Source: Paracoccaceae bacterium (lineage in GTDB: Bacteria; Pseudomonadota; Alphaproteobacteria; Rhodobacterales; Rhodobacteraceae). From it: DNA of 64,000 nucleotides. Both the position numbers and the translations under genes were made by a program. Below are positions 42,071-51,274 of the stretch, in pieces. Every line of letters begins with the position of its first letter. Position 1 is the first letter of the stretch. Location: the NCBI GenBank assembly GCA_019454225.1, contig CP075370.1:1230001-1294000 (forward strand), written 5' to 3'. Under the pieces are notes generated by a model that was given only the letters and a program-made list of their open reading frames with translations, did not search any database and was not told the DNA's origin.

Positions 42071-43051
42071 TCAGTGCCGCCAGGTGGCGCCCGGCTTGTC
42101 GTCGGTCGGGATGACGCGATAGAGGCTTGCCTCGCCGGTCATCGAAGGGACAAGGCTGTGCGTCAGCCCGGGTGGCACGGCGCAGGTGTCGCCGGGGGCC
42201 AACACCTTTTCACCGCCGTCCCAGGCTAGGCGCCAGTGACCGCGCATCACCATCAGCACCTCGTGCCGCGGGCTGGTATAGGGTGTCTCGGGGATCGAGC
42301 CACGGGTCAACAGTTCCACCTCGAACCCGGGCCGGTCCTTCAGCAGCGCCTCGGCGCCGATCACCCTGGCCGGAGCCTTGCGCGCAAGCGCCATCAGATC
42401 CCAGTAGCGCGCGACATAGCCGGGCAGAACCTCGGTCACGTCCAGTTCCGGAAATGCCGTCAGCTCGTCATCCGTCAGCAGCGGCATCGGCCTGATGCCG
42501 TCGGGCAGCGACTGGCCTTTCTTGGTGTCGTAGAGCTTGCCGTTCTCGCCCAGGATCAGGCCGTGGTCCTTGGCGTCGGTGATCACCTGCGGCGCCCAGA
42601 TCACGCCGCCGCCCGCATCGTCGCCGCCCAGGACGGCCATGATCATTCCATAGTCGGTTCCGATGTTCTCGAAACCGCGGAAGATGCCGGTTGGGATGTT
42701 GATGATGTCGCCTTCTTCCAGCACCACCTCGCCCGCGGTGCCCCAGCGGCCCCAGAAGAACCGCCAGCGCCCTTTCAGCACGAAGAACACCTCGGCCGTG
42801 CGGTGGCTGTGCAGGCTGTTGCGGCATTTTGGCGGTTGGCCCGCCGCGCCGATGTTGAAGCCGGGCGTTTCCTTGATGTGGACGTGCTGGTCCGGGCTTT
42901 CCGACACGCCACCGCCGATGATGGTGAAGTTTTCCTTCTGGTTCGATCCCGGTGTGTGGGCGTCGATGAAGGCGGTCTTGCACGGCTTCAGATCTCCATA
43001 GCGCACGATGCGGGCTTCCATCTCGGCCATGGTCAGGGAGGGGGCGGTCAT
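42071..43051 (-). CDS. Bicupin protein
   Basis: Protein of 326 residues with two cupin domains. The first has SLHSHRTAEVFFVLKGRWRF (about 79-98) and EEGDIINIPTGIFRGFE; the second TSPRHEVLMVMRGHWRL and LAPGDTCAVPPGLTHSLV. Spacing is as in gentisate-dioxygenase-like or quercetinase-like bicupins, but the second domain has fewer metal-ligand histidines. Likely a metal-dependent dioxygenase or isomerase. Its ATG overlaps the upstream stop by one base (TGATG). Confidence 0.8.
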   Translation of the reverse strand: MTAPSLTMAEMEARIVRYGDLKPCKTAFIDAHTPGSNQKENFTIIGGGVSESPDQHVHIKETPGFNIGAAGQPPKCRNSLHSHRTAEVFFVLKGRWRFFWGRWGTAGEVVLEEGDIINIPTGIFRGFENIGTDYGMIMAVLGGDDAGGGVIWAPQVITDAKDHGLILGENGKLYDTKKGQSLPDGIRPMPLLTDDELTAFPELDVTEVLPGYVARYWDLMALARKAPARVIGAEALLKDRPGFEVELLTRGSIPETPYTSPRHEVLMVMRGHWRLAWDGGEKVLAPGDTCAVPPGLTHSLVPSMTGEASLYRVIPTDDKPGATWRH

Positions 43052-44040
43052 CACAGGTCTCCGGTGTGCAGGTGAATCTGTTTCCAGATGGCGATTTCGT
43101 CGAACAGCGTGAACTCTCGGCGCAACCCCCAGCCGTTCGGGCCGAAGGGGCCAAATTCGGCATGGGTGATGCCCATGACATGAACCGGGGCGCCGGTAGC
43201 GCGGCCAAAGGTGCCGGGGCCGGAATGGATGCCCGTCAGCGACCAGCGGACAGCGGCGCGGGGCGGCTGCTGCGGGTCGGAGCGCCCGATGACGTGATGG
43301 ATGGCGAAGGCTGCGGTGGGGAAAGATGACCGCAGACGCATCCATTGCGTTTCGGCATAGCCACGGCCCCAACCACCCTGCGCGCCCGGATGTTCGCTGC
43401 GCACCGCACGGTCGTACTCCGCGCCGATCACGGCAAAGTCCTTGTGCATGATGCGCGTCAGGATGTCGGCCAGCCGCCCTCCCCATTCATTGTCGTTGCC
43501 GCGCCCGTGATAGCCGCCATCCACGTCGTCGTCGGGTGTGAAGGGGCGCGTGGCGCGCTCTGCGCCGCCTTCTCGGGCGATCTGGTCGCGGGCGAAGGTT
43601 TCGGGGTCCATGCCCAGCTGGCGCACGATCCCGCCCGCGTCCCGGATCAGCCATTCGTCGTAGATCACATTCGCCCTGGCCGCGCAGTCGGCAATCGCCC
43701 GGATGGTGAACCGGCGGCCTGTCGGAGGGCCGAAGGCGCCGTGCCCGGTATGGGTGCCGCTGGTAACCAGGCGGTGCGACGACAGGAACCCGGCCTCATC
43801 GTCGCCCGACCAGATCACATCCTCGCCCAGCAGTTCCCGGTCTGGAAACTCGGCCAGCGTTGCAAGCGTGCCGTCGATCACCGCCTGATTGCCGCGCACG
43901 AGGCCCGAGGGAAAGCGCATGGGCAGGTCAGGCGCGTAATAGCGATTGAGCGTCGCCAGCCCCCGATCCTCCCAGATTTCCCTGGTGATCTTGAGGATGT
44001 AGTCGGGCAGGTCGGCGAAATGCGGGTCAAAGCCTTTCAT
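43051..44040 (-). CDS. SnoaL-like (NTF2-fold) double-domain protein 1
   Basis: Protein of 329 residues made of two SnoaL-like domains (about 1-160 and 190-329). It starts MKGFD, followed by TREIWEDRGLATL and RYYAPDLPMRFPSG, with SSHRLVTSGTHTGHGAFGPP in domain 1 and THAEFGPFGPNGWGLRREFT in domain 2. The fold serves cyclases, isomerases and hydratases. One of four related genes in this locus, in tandem with copy 2 (ATGA overlap). Confidence 0.82.
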   Translation of the reverse strand: MKGFDPHFADLPDYILKITREIWEDRGLATLNRYYAPDLPMRFPSGLVRGNQAVIDGTLATLAEFPDRELLGEDVIWSGDDEAGFLSSHRLVTSGTHTGHGAFGPPTGRRFTIRAIADCAARANVIYDEWLIRDAGGIVRQLGMDPETFARDQIAREGGAERATRPFTPDDDVDGGYHGRGNDNEWGGRLADILTRIMHKDFAVIGAEYDRAVRSEHPGAQGGWGRGYAETQWMRLRSSFPTAAFAIHHVIGRSDPQQPPRAAVRWSLTGIHSGPGTFGRATGAPVHVMGITHAEFGPFGPNGWGLRREFTLFDEIAIWKQIHLHTGDL

Positions 44041-45044
44041 GCGGCACCTGTCGCAAGCAGAATCTGCTTCCAGATCGCGGTTTCGTCGATCAGCGTGTAT
44101 TCGCGGCGCAGGGTCGGCTGCCCGTTGCCGAAGGGGCCGAACTCGGCATGGGTGATCCCCATGATGTAGACCTCGGCGCCCGTCGGAGTACCGAAGCGCC
44201 CCCATCCCGCATGCTTGCCGTGCAGCGTCCAGCGAACGGCGGCGCGGGGTGGCATCAGAGGGTCATCCCGGCCCATGACATGCTCGATCGTGAAACGGGC
44301 ATCGGGGAAGGCGGCCCGCAGGCCCATCCAGAACTGATCGGCGTCCGACCAGCCAAGCCCGTCCTGCGCACCCGGATAGAACAGGTTCGCCGCCCGGTCA
44401 TATCGCAGGGGGATCACGTCCATGTCGGCGGCCATGATGTGCGACAGCGTATCGGCCAGCATCGCGCCCCATTCGTTGTCGTTGCCGCGCCCGTCATACG
44501 GGCCGGGCATGTCGTTCGCGGGGGTCATCGGCTTGACGCAGCGTTCGGGGCCGCCCTCGCGGGCGATCAGGTCGCGCGTCCAGTCCACCAGATCGTGGCC
44601 CATCTGCCGCACAATCGCCGACTGGTCGCGCACCAGCCATTCGTCATAGATGCGGTCATGGCTGATCGCGCAGTCGGCAAGGATGCGGTAGCACAGCCGC
44701 CGCCCGGTCGGCGCGCCATACATGCCGGGCCGGGTATGGGTGGCGGTGCAGATCAGCCGGTGCGACGACAGGAACGCATCGGTCGTATCGTCGCTGCGCG
44801 CCGCGTCGTTGCACCAGATGACATCCTCACCCAGAAGCGCCCGGTCGGGAAACTCGGCAAGCGTTGCCATGGTCGCGGCGATGACCCGGGTATTGTCGAC
44901 CAGCACCGAGGCCGGGGACCGAACGACCAGCCCGGGCGCATAGCGGTGGCGCAAGCTGCCGATCTCGCGGTCTTCCCAGATCTCCTTGGTGACGCCGATG
45001 ATGAAATGCTCGACATCGCGCCACTTAGGGTCAAAGCCCTTCAT
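44037..45044 (-). CDS. SnoaL-like (NTF2-fold) double-domain protein 2
   Basis: Protein of 335 residues, clear paralogue of copy 1: MKGFD start, TKEIWEDREIGSLRHRYAP, SSHRLICTATHTRPGMYGAP, and a second domain ending THAEFGPFGNGQPTLRREYT. The conserved His/Asp/Arg set suggests catalysis rather than a structural role. Coupled on both sides: its ATG overlaps the lacI-like stop and its stop overlaps the next ATG. Confidence 0.82.
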   Translation of the reverse strand: MKGFDPKWRDVEHFIIGVTKEIWEDREIGSLRHRYAPGLVVRSPASVLVDNTRVIAATMATLAEFPDRALLGEDVIWCNDAARSDDTTDAFLSSHRLICTATHTRPGMYGAPTGRRLCYRILADCAISHDRIYDEWLVRDQSAIVRQMGHDLVDWTRDLIAREGGPERCVKPMTPANDMPGPYDGRGNDNEWGAMLADTLSHIMAADMDVIPLRYDRAANLFYPGAQDGLGWSDADQFWMGLRAAFPDARFTIEHVMGRDDPLMPPRAAVRWTLHGKHAGWGRFGTPTGAEVYIMGITHAEFGPFGNGQPTLRREYTLIDETAIWKQILLATGAA

Positions 45045-46072
45045 TCCGTGTTACCTTTTTCCTTCAGGGTGTTGCGGGTCGAACCGCGCAGGATAAGGCG
45101 GCCGTCGATCTTGATCCGCCGTGCCTCGTTGTCCTTGCCGTCGATCCGTTCCATCAGCGTCGTGACCGTCTCGCTTACCATGCGATTCAGCGGCTGGCGA
45201 AAGGTCGTCAGGTCGTAGGCGGGCCATGCGGCAATCGGCACGTCGTCAAACCCCGCGACGGAAACATTGCCCGGCACGTCCAGCCGCAGTTCGGAGCGCA
45301 ACACGTCCATGACGGCAAAGGCCATGTGATCGTTGCAGACGAACACGGCGTCGGGGTGGTCGGGACGGTCGAACATCTCGCGCGCGGCCTGCTGGGCTTG
45401 TTCTTGCACAAAGTTGCCGACCCGCCGCGAATGCAGGTCACGTCCATGGGCGGCCAGCCCTTCGCGGAACCCGAGTTCCCGGTCGCGCTGTGTCGATGCG
45501 GCTTCGAAGCCGGCGATATAGGCAATGCGACGGTGGTCCGTGGCGATCAGGTGTTCGGCCACAGCACGCCCGCCGGCGCGGTTGTCCGTCGTCACCGAGG
45601 AGAGGCGCGGATCGTCCTGATCGCGGTTGAACAGAACGACAGGGATATTCAGCGACTCGCACTGTTCGGCCAGCGAGGACGACAGCGAGATCGAGGCAAG
45701 GACCAGACCATCGACCTGATAGTCCAGGATTTCCTGCACAACCCCCTGCACGTCGCCGACCGTCGGTGCGGCCATGAACACCAGGACGTGATAACCCTGT
45801 TCCTGCAAGGCGACCGACAGGCGTTCCACGGCGGTCGGGTAGAAGTAGTTGTCGAGATAGGCCACCACCAGGCCGATGATCCGGCTCTTCCCGGTGATCA
45901 TCGCCCGCGCCAGCGGATTGGGCCTGTAGCCAAGCTGCTCGGCCGCCTTGCGCACCTTCGCGATGGTCTTTGCCGATGCCGATGCGCCGGGCGTGAAGAC
46001 GCGGCTGACGGCCGACTGGCTGACACCCGCAAGGCGTGCCACGTCCAGTGAAGTCACCTTTTCCTGTGTCAT
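45041..46072 (-). CDS. LacI-family transcriptional regulator
   Basis: Repressor of 343 residues. The helix-turn-helix is TSLDVARLAGVSQSAVSRVF (about 7-26) with the LacI hinge GYRPNPLARAM, followed by a periplasmic-binding-like effector domain (about 60-330). Encoded in the middle of the operon it probably controls. Three similar palindromes in the locus (36617, 52654, 56178) are candidate operators. Start at 46072 overlaps the SDR stop (ATGA); an ATG at 46084 is an alternative. Confidence 0.9.
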   Translation of the reverse strand: MTQEKVTSLDVARLAGVSQSAVSRVFTPGASASAKTIAKVRKAAEQLGYRPNPLARAMITGKSRIIGLVVAYLDNYFYPTAVERLSVALQEQGYHVLVFMAAPTVGDVQGVVQEILDYQVDGLVLASISLSSSLAEQCESLNIPVVLFNRDQDDPRLSSVTTDNRAGGRAVAEHLIATDHRRIAYIAGFEAASTQRDRELGFREGLAAHGRDLHSRRVGNFVQEQAQQAAREMFDRPDHPDAVFVCNDHMAFAVMDVLRSELRLDVPGNVSVAGFDDVPIAAWPAYDLTTFRQPLNRMVSETVTTLMERIDGKDNEARRIKIDGRLILRGSTRNTLKEKGNTE

Positions 46073-46833
46073 CCCGCTGTCCACCCCCCGTCGACCAGCA
46101 ATGCCGTTCCGGTGATCATGGCGGCAGCATCGGACGCAAGGAAGACGACAGGCCCCATGACATCCTCGATCTCGCCGACACGGCCGAGCTTGATCTTGCT
46201 TTCGATCCAGGCGCGGCGTTCGGGGACGGCCAGCGTCTGTTCACCAAGAGGCGTGCGGATGAAGGTCGGGCAGATCGTGTTGACGCGGACGCCCTTCGGC
46301 CCCCACTCGATCGCCATGGCCTTCGTCATGCCTTCGAGCGCATGCTTGTTGGCGCAATAGACGGCGCGGTCAGGGCCACCAACATGGCCCATCTGGGACG
46401 AGATGTTGATCAGGCTGCCGGGCTTGCCCGCAGCGATCAGCCCTTTCGCAACCTCGCGCGTCAGGAAATAGGCGGCCCGCAGGTTCAGGTTCATCGCCGC
46501 GTCATAGTCGTCCGGCGTGGTGACCAGGGCCGATCCGTGCCGGGCCAGTCCTGCCGAGTTCACCAGGACGTCGAAGGGGCCGTGATCGGCCACGAATGCG
46601 GCAGCAGCGGCAAGATCGGTGATGTCGAGCGCATGCGCCTGCGCCTGTCCGCCCGCTGCGCGGACCAGTCCGCAGGCGGCGCGCAGGTCAGGCTCGCCGC
46701 GCGCCACCATCCACACCTCGGCACCCGCCTGCGCCAATGCCGCCGCCGCACCAAGGCCGATGCCCGATGAGGCACCGGTCACCAGGGCGCGGCGCCCGTC
46801 CAGCCGGAAGGAGGGTGTGCGCGGAAGGGGCAT
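46069..46833 (-). CDS. Short-chain dehydrogenase/reductase
   Basis: Classical SDR of 254 residues. NAD(P) site TGASSGIGLGAA (about 19-30), NSAG (about 92-95), catalytic Ser in NISSQMGHVGG, and Y-x3-K as YCANK (about 158-162). An acidic residue at the end of strand 2 is not clear (WMVARGEP), so NADP preference is possible. Likely oxidises or reduces a pathway alcohol alongside the HisD-type enzymes. Confidence 0.9.
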   Translation of the reverse strand: MPLPRTPSFRLDGRRALVTGASSGIGLGAAAALAQAGAEVWMVARGEPDLRAACGLVRAAGGQAQAHALDITDLAAAAAFVADHGPFDVLVNSAGLARHGSALVTTPDDYDAAMNLNLRAAYFLTREVAKGLIAAGKPGSLINISSQMGHVGGPDRAVYCANKHALEGMTKAMAIEWGPKGVRVNTICPTFIRTPLGEQTLAVPERRAWIESKIKLGRVGEIEDVMGPVVFLASDAAAMITGTALLVDGGWTAG

Positions 46834-46842
46834 CGGTATGCC

Positions 46843-48153
46843 CTATTCCGCCGCTGTGCCGTAGGCCACATTGCGCCCGCCAAAGCGGCGAACGCGGATG
46901 TTGCACTGCTCGGCATGGCCGACAAAACCTTCCAGCATGCAGAGGCGCGATCCGTATTCGCCGATCATTGCCGCCGCGCTGTCGGTGGTGATCTTCTGAT
47001 AGCTGTGCGTCTTCAGGAACTTGCCAACCCACAGACCGCCGGTATAGCGCCCTGCCCGGCGCGTCGGCAGGGTGTGGTTGGTGCCGATCACCTTGTCACC
47101 GTTCGCCACGTTGGTGCGCGGTCCGAGGAACAGCGCGCCATAGCTGTGCATGTTGGCGAGATACCAGTCGTCGCGATCGGTCATCACCTGGACATGCTCG
47201 CTGGCGATGTCATTGGCGACGGCCAGCATCTCGTCATGGGTGTCGCAATGAATCACCTCACCGTAATCGCGCCAGGACACGGCGGCGGTGTCGGCGGTCG
47301 GCAGGATCGACAGCAGCCGGTCGATCTCGGCCAGCGTGGCCTCTGCCAGTCTGCGAGACGTGGTCAGCAGCACGGCAGGCGAGTTATAGCCGTGTTCGGC
47401 CTGTCCCAGCAGGTCGGTTGCGCACAACTCGGCGTCCACCGTGTCATCCGCGATCACCATGGTCTCGGTCGGGCCGGCAAACAGATCAATGCCGACCTTG
47501 CCGAAAAGCTGGCGCTTCGCTTCGGCCACATAGGCATTCCCGGGGCCCACCAGCATGTCGACGGGCCGCATGGTCTGGGTGCCAAGCGCCATGGCACCCA
47601 CGGCCTGCATACCCCCCAGCACATAGATTTCATGCGCTCCACCCAGATGCATGGCGGCCACGATCGCGGGGTGGGGTGCGCCCTTGACCGGCGGCGCCGA
47701 TGCCACGATGCGCGGCACGCCGGCGACCTGCGCCGTCAGCACCGACATATGCGCGCTGGCCACCATCGGGAATTTGCCGCCCGGCACATAGCAACCGACC
47801 GACTGCACCGGGATGTTGCGGTGGCCAAGGATCACACCGGGCAGGGTTTCCACCTCGATATCGGTCATGCTGTCGCGTTGCGCCTGGGCGAATCGGCGGA
47901 TCTGGGCCTGGGCGAAGCGGATGTCCTCCATGTCGCGGGCCGGAACCTTCTGGATCGCCGCCTCGATCTCGGACGGGGTCAGGCGAAACGACGCGGGGGC
48001 ATAGGCGTCAAAGCGCGCCGACAGGTCGCGCACGGCCGCGTCGCCGCGTGCCGAGATGTCGGCCAGCACGCTCTCGACGGTCGCGCGCACGCGTGCGTCA
48101 TCTTCTGCACGGTCCGCTTCGGGCTTGCCGCGTTTGAGATGGGTGATCGTCAT
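46843..48153 (-). CDS. HisD-family dehydrogenase B (HpsN-like)
   Basis: HisD-family NAD-dependent dehydrogenase of 436 residues. Signatures: [80 protein letters not shown]. From the family, this form most resembles the sulfopropanediol dehydrogenase (HpsN) group, which oxidises a polyol to an acid in two steps; it is distinct from paralogue A. AGGAAGG lies upstream of the ATG at 48153. It sits directly after the ABC transporter genes, consistent with acting on the imported substrate. Confidence 0.87.
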   Translation of the reverse strand: MTITHLKRGKPEADRAEDDARVRATVESVLADISARGDAAVRDLSARFDAYAPASFRLTPSEIEAAIQKVPARDMEDIRFAQAQIRRFAQAQRDSMTDIEVETLPGVILGHRNIPVQSVGCYVPGGKFPMVASAHMSVLTAQVAGVPRIVASAPPVKGAPHPAIVAAMHLGGAHEIYVLGGMQAVGAMALGTQTMRPVDMLVGPGNAYVAEAKRQLFGKVGIDLFAGPTETMVIADDTVDAELCATDLLGQAEHGYNSPAVLLTTSRRLAEATLAEIDRLLSILPTADTAAVSWRDYGEVIHCDTHDEMLAVANDIASEHVQVMTDRDDWYLANMHSYGALFLGPRTNVANGDKVIGTNHTLPTRRAGRYTGGLWVGKFLKTHSYQKITTDSAAAMIGEYGSRLCMLEGFVGHAEQCNIRVRRFGGRNVAYGTAAE

Positions 48154-48191
48154 GGTCGGTTCCTTCCTCGCTCCGGCACTGCGGCCGGGCC

Positions 48192-49250
48192 TCAGGCCTC
48201 TGTCTCGATCCGCTTGCCGGTCGTCGCGTCGAACAGGTGGCACAGCGTGGGGGCGATGCGCGCCTCGACCGTCTGATCGATCTCGGCACGAAACTCCTTG
48301 GCTGTCTTGACCGAGACGAGCGCACCGCCGATCCGCCAGGTGATCATTGACGCTTCGCCCAGCAGTTCGAGCGAATAGACCGGCGCCGCGATGTCGCCGC
48401 CCGAGGGCACGATGGTCGCATCCTCGGCGCGAAATCCCAGTGTCACAGGGCCGGATCGTCCGCTGGCCAGCCCGGCAATGCGGATGTTCGGCGCTTCGAA
48501 TACCCCACCTGACATGCTGCCGGCCACCAGGTTCATGGCCGGGCTGCCGATGAAGCCCGCGACGAAGGTGTTTGCCGGCCGGTCATAGATATCTGTGGGC
48601 GTGCCGACCTGTTGGATCACGCCCTTGTTCATCACCACAACCCGGTCGGCCAGCGTCATCGCCTCGATCTGGTCATGCGTGACATAGACCGTGGTTGTCT
48701 TCAGCGTGTGCTGAAGGTTCTTGATCTGCGCGCGCGTCGACACGCGAAGCTTGGCGTCAAGGTTCGACAGCGGTTCATCCATCAGGAACACCGTGGGCTT
48801 GCGCACGATGGCCCTGCCAAGCGCCACGCGCTGACGCTGCCCGCCGGACAGTTCGGCGGGGCGACGATCCAGGAAATCGGTCAGTTCGACCATCCTCGCC
48901 GCCGTCATTACGCGGTCATGGTGCTGATCCTTGGGCACATTGCGCACCCGCAGCGGGAAGCGGATGTTCTCGTAGACGGAAAGGTTCGGGTACAGCCCGT
49001 AGCTCTGGAATACCATCGAGATGTCGCGGTCCTTCGGTTCCAGCTTGTTCACGATGCGGTCGCCCAGCCAGATCTCGCCTTCGGTCACATCCTCCAGCCC
49101 CGCGATCATCCGCATCGTGGTGGTCTTGCCGCAGCCCGATGGGCCAAGCAGCACCAGGAATTCCTGATCCGCGATGTCGAGGTTGAAGTTGTCCACCGCG
49201 ACATAGCTGCCCCAGCGTTTCGACACGTTCCTCAGGCGCAGTTCCGCCAT
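48192..49250 (-). CDS. ABC transporter ATP-binding protein, UgpC/MalK type
   Basis: ATPase of 352 residues: Walker [10 protein letters not shown] (about 36-44), Q-loop [11 protein letters not shown], signature [15 protein letters not shown] (about 133-147), Walker [17 protein letters not shown], and H-loop [14 protein letters not shown]. The C-terminal 110 residues form the TOBE regulatory domain typical of sugar importers. Energises the two permeases encoded upstream. Confidence 0.93.
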   Translation of the reverse strand: MAELRLRNVSKRWGSYVAVDNFNLDIADQEFLVLLGPSGCGKTTTMRMIAGLEDVTEGEIWLGDRIVNKLEPKDRDISMVFQSYGLYPNLSVYENIRFPLRVRNVPKDQHHDRVMTAARMVELTDFLDRRPAELSGGQRQRVALGRAIVRKPTVFLMDEPLSNLDAKLRVSTRAQIKNLQHTLKTTTVYVTHDQIEAMTLADRVVVMNKGVIQQVGTPTDIYDRPANTFVAGFIGSPAMNLVAGSMSGGVFEAPNIRIAGLASGRSGPVTLGFRAEDATIVPSGGDIAAPVYSLELLGEASMITWRIGGALVSVKTAKEFRAEIDQTVEARIAPTLCHLFDATTGKRIETEA

Positions 49251-49260
49251 GACAGCCCCC

Positions 49261-50142
49261 TTATCCCTTGACCGCGCCGGCGGTCAGGCCGCTGACGATC
49301 TGGCGTTGAAAGAACAGCACCAGCACGAACAGCGGTGCGATCGCGGAAACCACGGCGGCAACGGCGTACATCACCTTGCCCTCGGCCTGCGTCGACCCGA
49401 GGAAGGATGCGATCTTCGGCACCATCGTCTGGTTGTCCTGGCTCAGCAGCATCGAGGTCACAGTGAAGTCGTTGTAGGCCAGCAGAAAACTGAAAAGCCC
49501 CGTCGTCACCACCCCCGGCCACATCACCGGAATGACCACCAGGCGGAACGCCTGAAACCGTGTGCAGCCGTCGACCATCGCGCTTTCGTCGAGATCCTTC
49601 GGGATCGACAGAAAGAAACTGTGCAGCATCCACAGCGTGAAGGGTTGGTTGATCGCCACCAGCACGATGATCGTGGTCGGCAGGTAGCCCCAGATGTTCA
49701 GTTGGAAGAACGGCAGCAGGTAGCCGGACACCAGCGTGACATGCGGCATCGCCCGGAACACCAGGGCCAGAAGCAGAATCCAGAACGCATAGCGGAACCC
49801 CGACCGTGCGAGCGCGTAGCCTCCGAGCGTTCCCAGCGTGAGCGAGATCACCACGACCGACACGGTGACGATGGTGGTGTTGACGACCGACTTCCAGAAC
49901 CCCTGCTCGATCCACGACCCGTGATAGCCGTCCCCGGTAAAGGCGCTGCCGGTCTGGGCCACGGTCCTGGGCCCCGTGATCGCGTTCATCCAGTCGCTGT
50001 AGGAAAAGAAATCGGCCTCGACCTTGAACGATCCCCAGACGGTCCAGACGAAGGGGAAGGCGGCCAGGAACAGCCAGAGGACGATGAACCCCGTGGACAG
50101 GATCGTCAGTGGCAGCGACAGGCGATGTGCGCGGTTTGTCAC
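49261..50142 (-). CDS. ABC transporter permease, MalG type
   Basis: Inner-membrane permease of 293 residues with six hydrophobic segments. The EAA-type coupling motif is DESAMVDGCTRFQAFRLVVI (about 191-210), which contacts the ATPase. Second permease of a CUT1-family importer. It starts 13 bp after the MalF-type gene. Confidence 0.92.
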   Translation of the reverse strand: MTNRAHRLSLPLTILSTGFIVLWLFLAAFPFVWTVWGSFKVEADFFSYSDWMNAITGPRTVAQTGSAFTGDGYHGSWIEQGFWKSVVNTTIVTVSVVVISLTLGTLGGYALARSGFRYAFWILLLALVFRAMPHVTLVSGYLLPFFQLNIWGYLPTTIIVLVAINQPFTLWMLHSFFLSIPKDLDESAMVDGCTRFQAFRLVVIPVMWPGVVTTGLFSFLLAYNDFTVTSMLLSQDNQTMVPKIASFLGSTQAEGKVMYAVAAVVSAIAPLFVLVLFFQRQIVSGLTAGAVKG

Positions 50143-50155
50143 GACGGTCCTCCCT

Positions 50156-51184
50156 TCAGGTCTTGCGGTTGAACTCGCGCCAGTTGCGGATCAGGACCGG
50201 TGTCAGCAGGATCACCACGCCCAGGATCGTCAGCATTGACGTCGCGGCGGCCGATCCGAACAGCGGCGCATCCCCGGCGCGCAGATCGTTGTAGATCAGA
50301 TAGCTGAGCGAGGTCGCATTGGCGGCGGCGCTGAAACCGACGATCGGTTCGAACACCCGGAAATTGTCCATCAACTGCATCAGCGCCACGAAGGTGACCA
50401 AGGGCATCAGGTGCGGGATCACCACGAACCGGATCCGTTGCCACCTGCTTGCTCCGTCGATCATGGCCGACTCCACCGTGTCCTTCGGTACGGTCTGAAG
50501 CCCGGCGTAGAACACGATGAAGCTGAACGGGGCCGAGTGCCAGACACCATAGACGAACAGGACCACCCAGGTCAGTGTAGGCGATGCCTTCAGCGACAGT
50601 TGCGGGTCGTCAAAGATCAGCTGCAGCGTCGCCCCGATCACGCCCCGCGCGTCGATCATCCAGAACAGCACCAGCGATCCAATCAGCGGCGTCACGATCA
50701 TCGGCAGCAGCGACAGGAAGATAACCGGTCCCTTGATCAGGGACGGAATGGCGTTGACCGCGAGCGCAATCAGGAAGCCAAAGACGATGACCAGAGGTGT
50801 GACGATGAAGGTGAATGCCAGCGTGAAGGCCAGTGCCTTGTAGAACGGCAGGTTGAAGATGGCCTTGGCCGCAGTGCCCCAGTCGGGGCTGTCGCGCCAG
50901 ATGGCCGCAAGGTCGTCAAGGGCCAGATGCCCGGAGTTTGTATATGTCCCCAGGCCGTTGAACACGCCCATCGGCCTTTCGCGCTGCAACTCGGCCATGG
51001 CGGCGGTGTCGACGCGGCTTTCCATGCTGCAGCCGAACGGGCCGCAGTTCTCGACCTCGATGATCACGCGCGGATGGCTGACGAACAGCGACTGATAGGC
51101 GACAGAGAAGATCGGCAGCGCGATGAACACGAACATCGCAACCAGCGACGGCAGGATGAAGGCAATGAATGTTCGGTGCGGCAT
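50156..51184 (-). CDS. ABC transporter permease, MalF type
   Basis: Inner-membrane permease of 342 residues with six to seven hydrophobic segments and a large periplasmic loop after helix 1 (about 35-110). The EAA motif is VESAMIDGASRWQRIRFVVI (about 237-256). First permease of the importer; follows the binding-protein gene after 90 bp. Confidence 0.92.
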   Translation of the reverse strand: MPHRTFIAFILPSLVAMFVFIALPIFSVAYQSLFVSHPRVIIEVENCGPFGCSMESRVDTAAMAELQRERPMGVFNGLGTYTNSGHLALDDLAAIWRDSPDWGTAAKAIFNLPFYKALAFTLAFTFIVTPLVIVFGFLIALAVNAIPSLIKGPVIFLSLLPMIVTPLIGSLVLFWMIDARGVIGATLQLIFDDPQLSLKASPTLTWVVLFVYGVWHSAPFSFIVFYAGLQTVPKDTVESAMIDGASRWQRIRFVVIPHLMPLVTFVALMQLMDNFRVFEPIVGFSAAANATSLSYLIYNDLRAGDAPLFGSAAATSMLTILGVVILLTPVLIRNWREFNRKT

Positions 51185-51274
51185 TCTGCAATCCCGTTAC
51201 GTTCGGCCATCGGTTGCGGAGTTCTTGGCGCGGGGGCGCGGGGCGGATCGAGGCCGCCCCGCGCCGGATACAGC

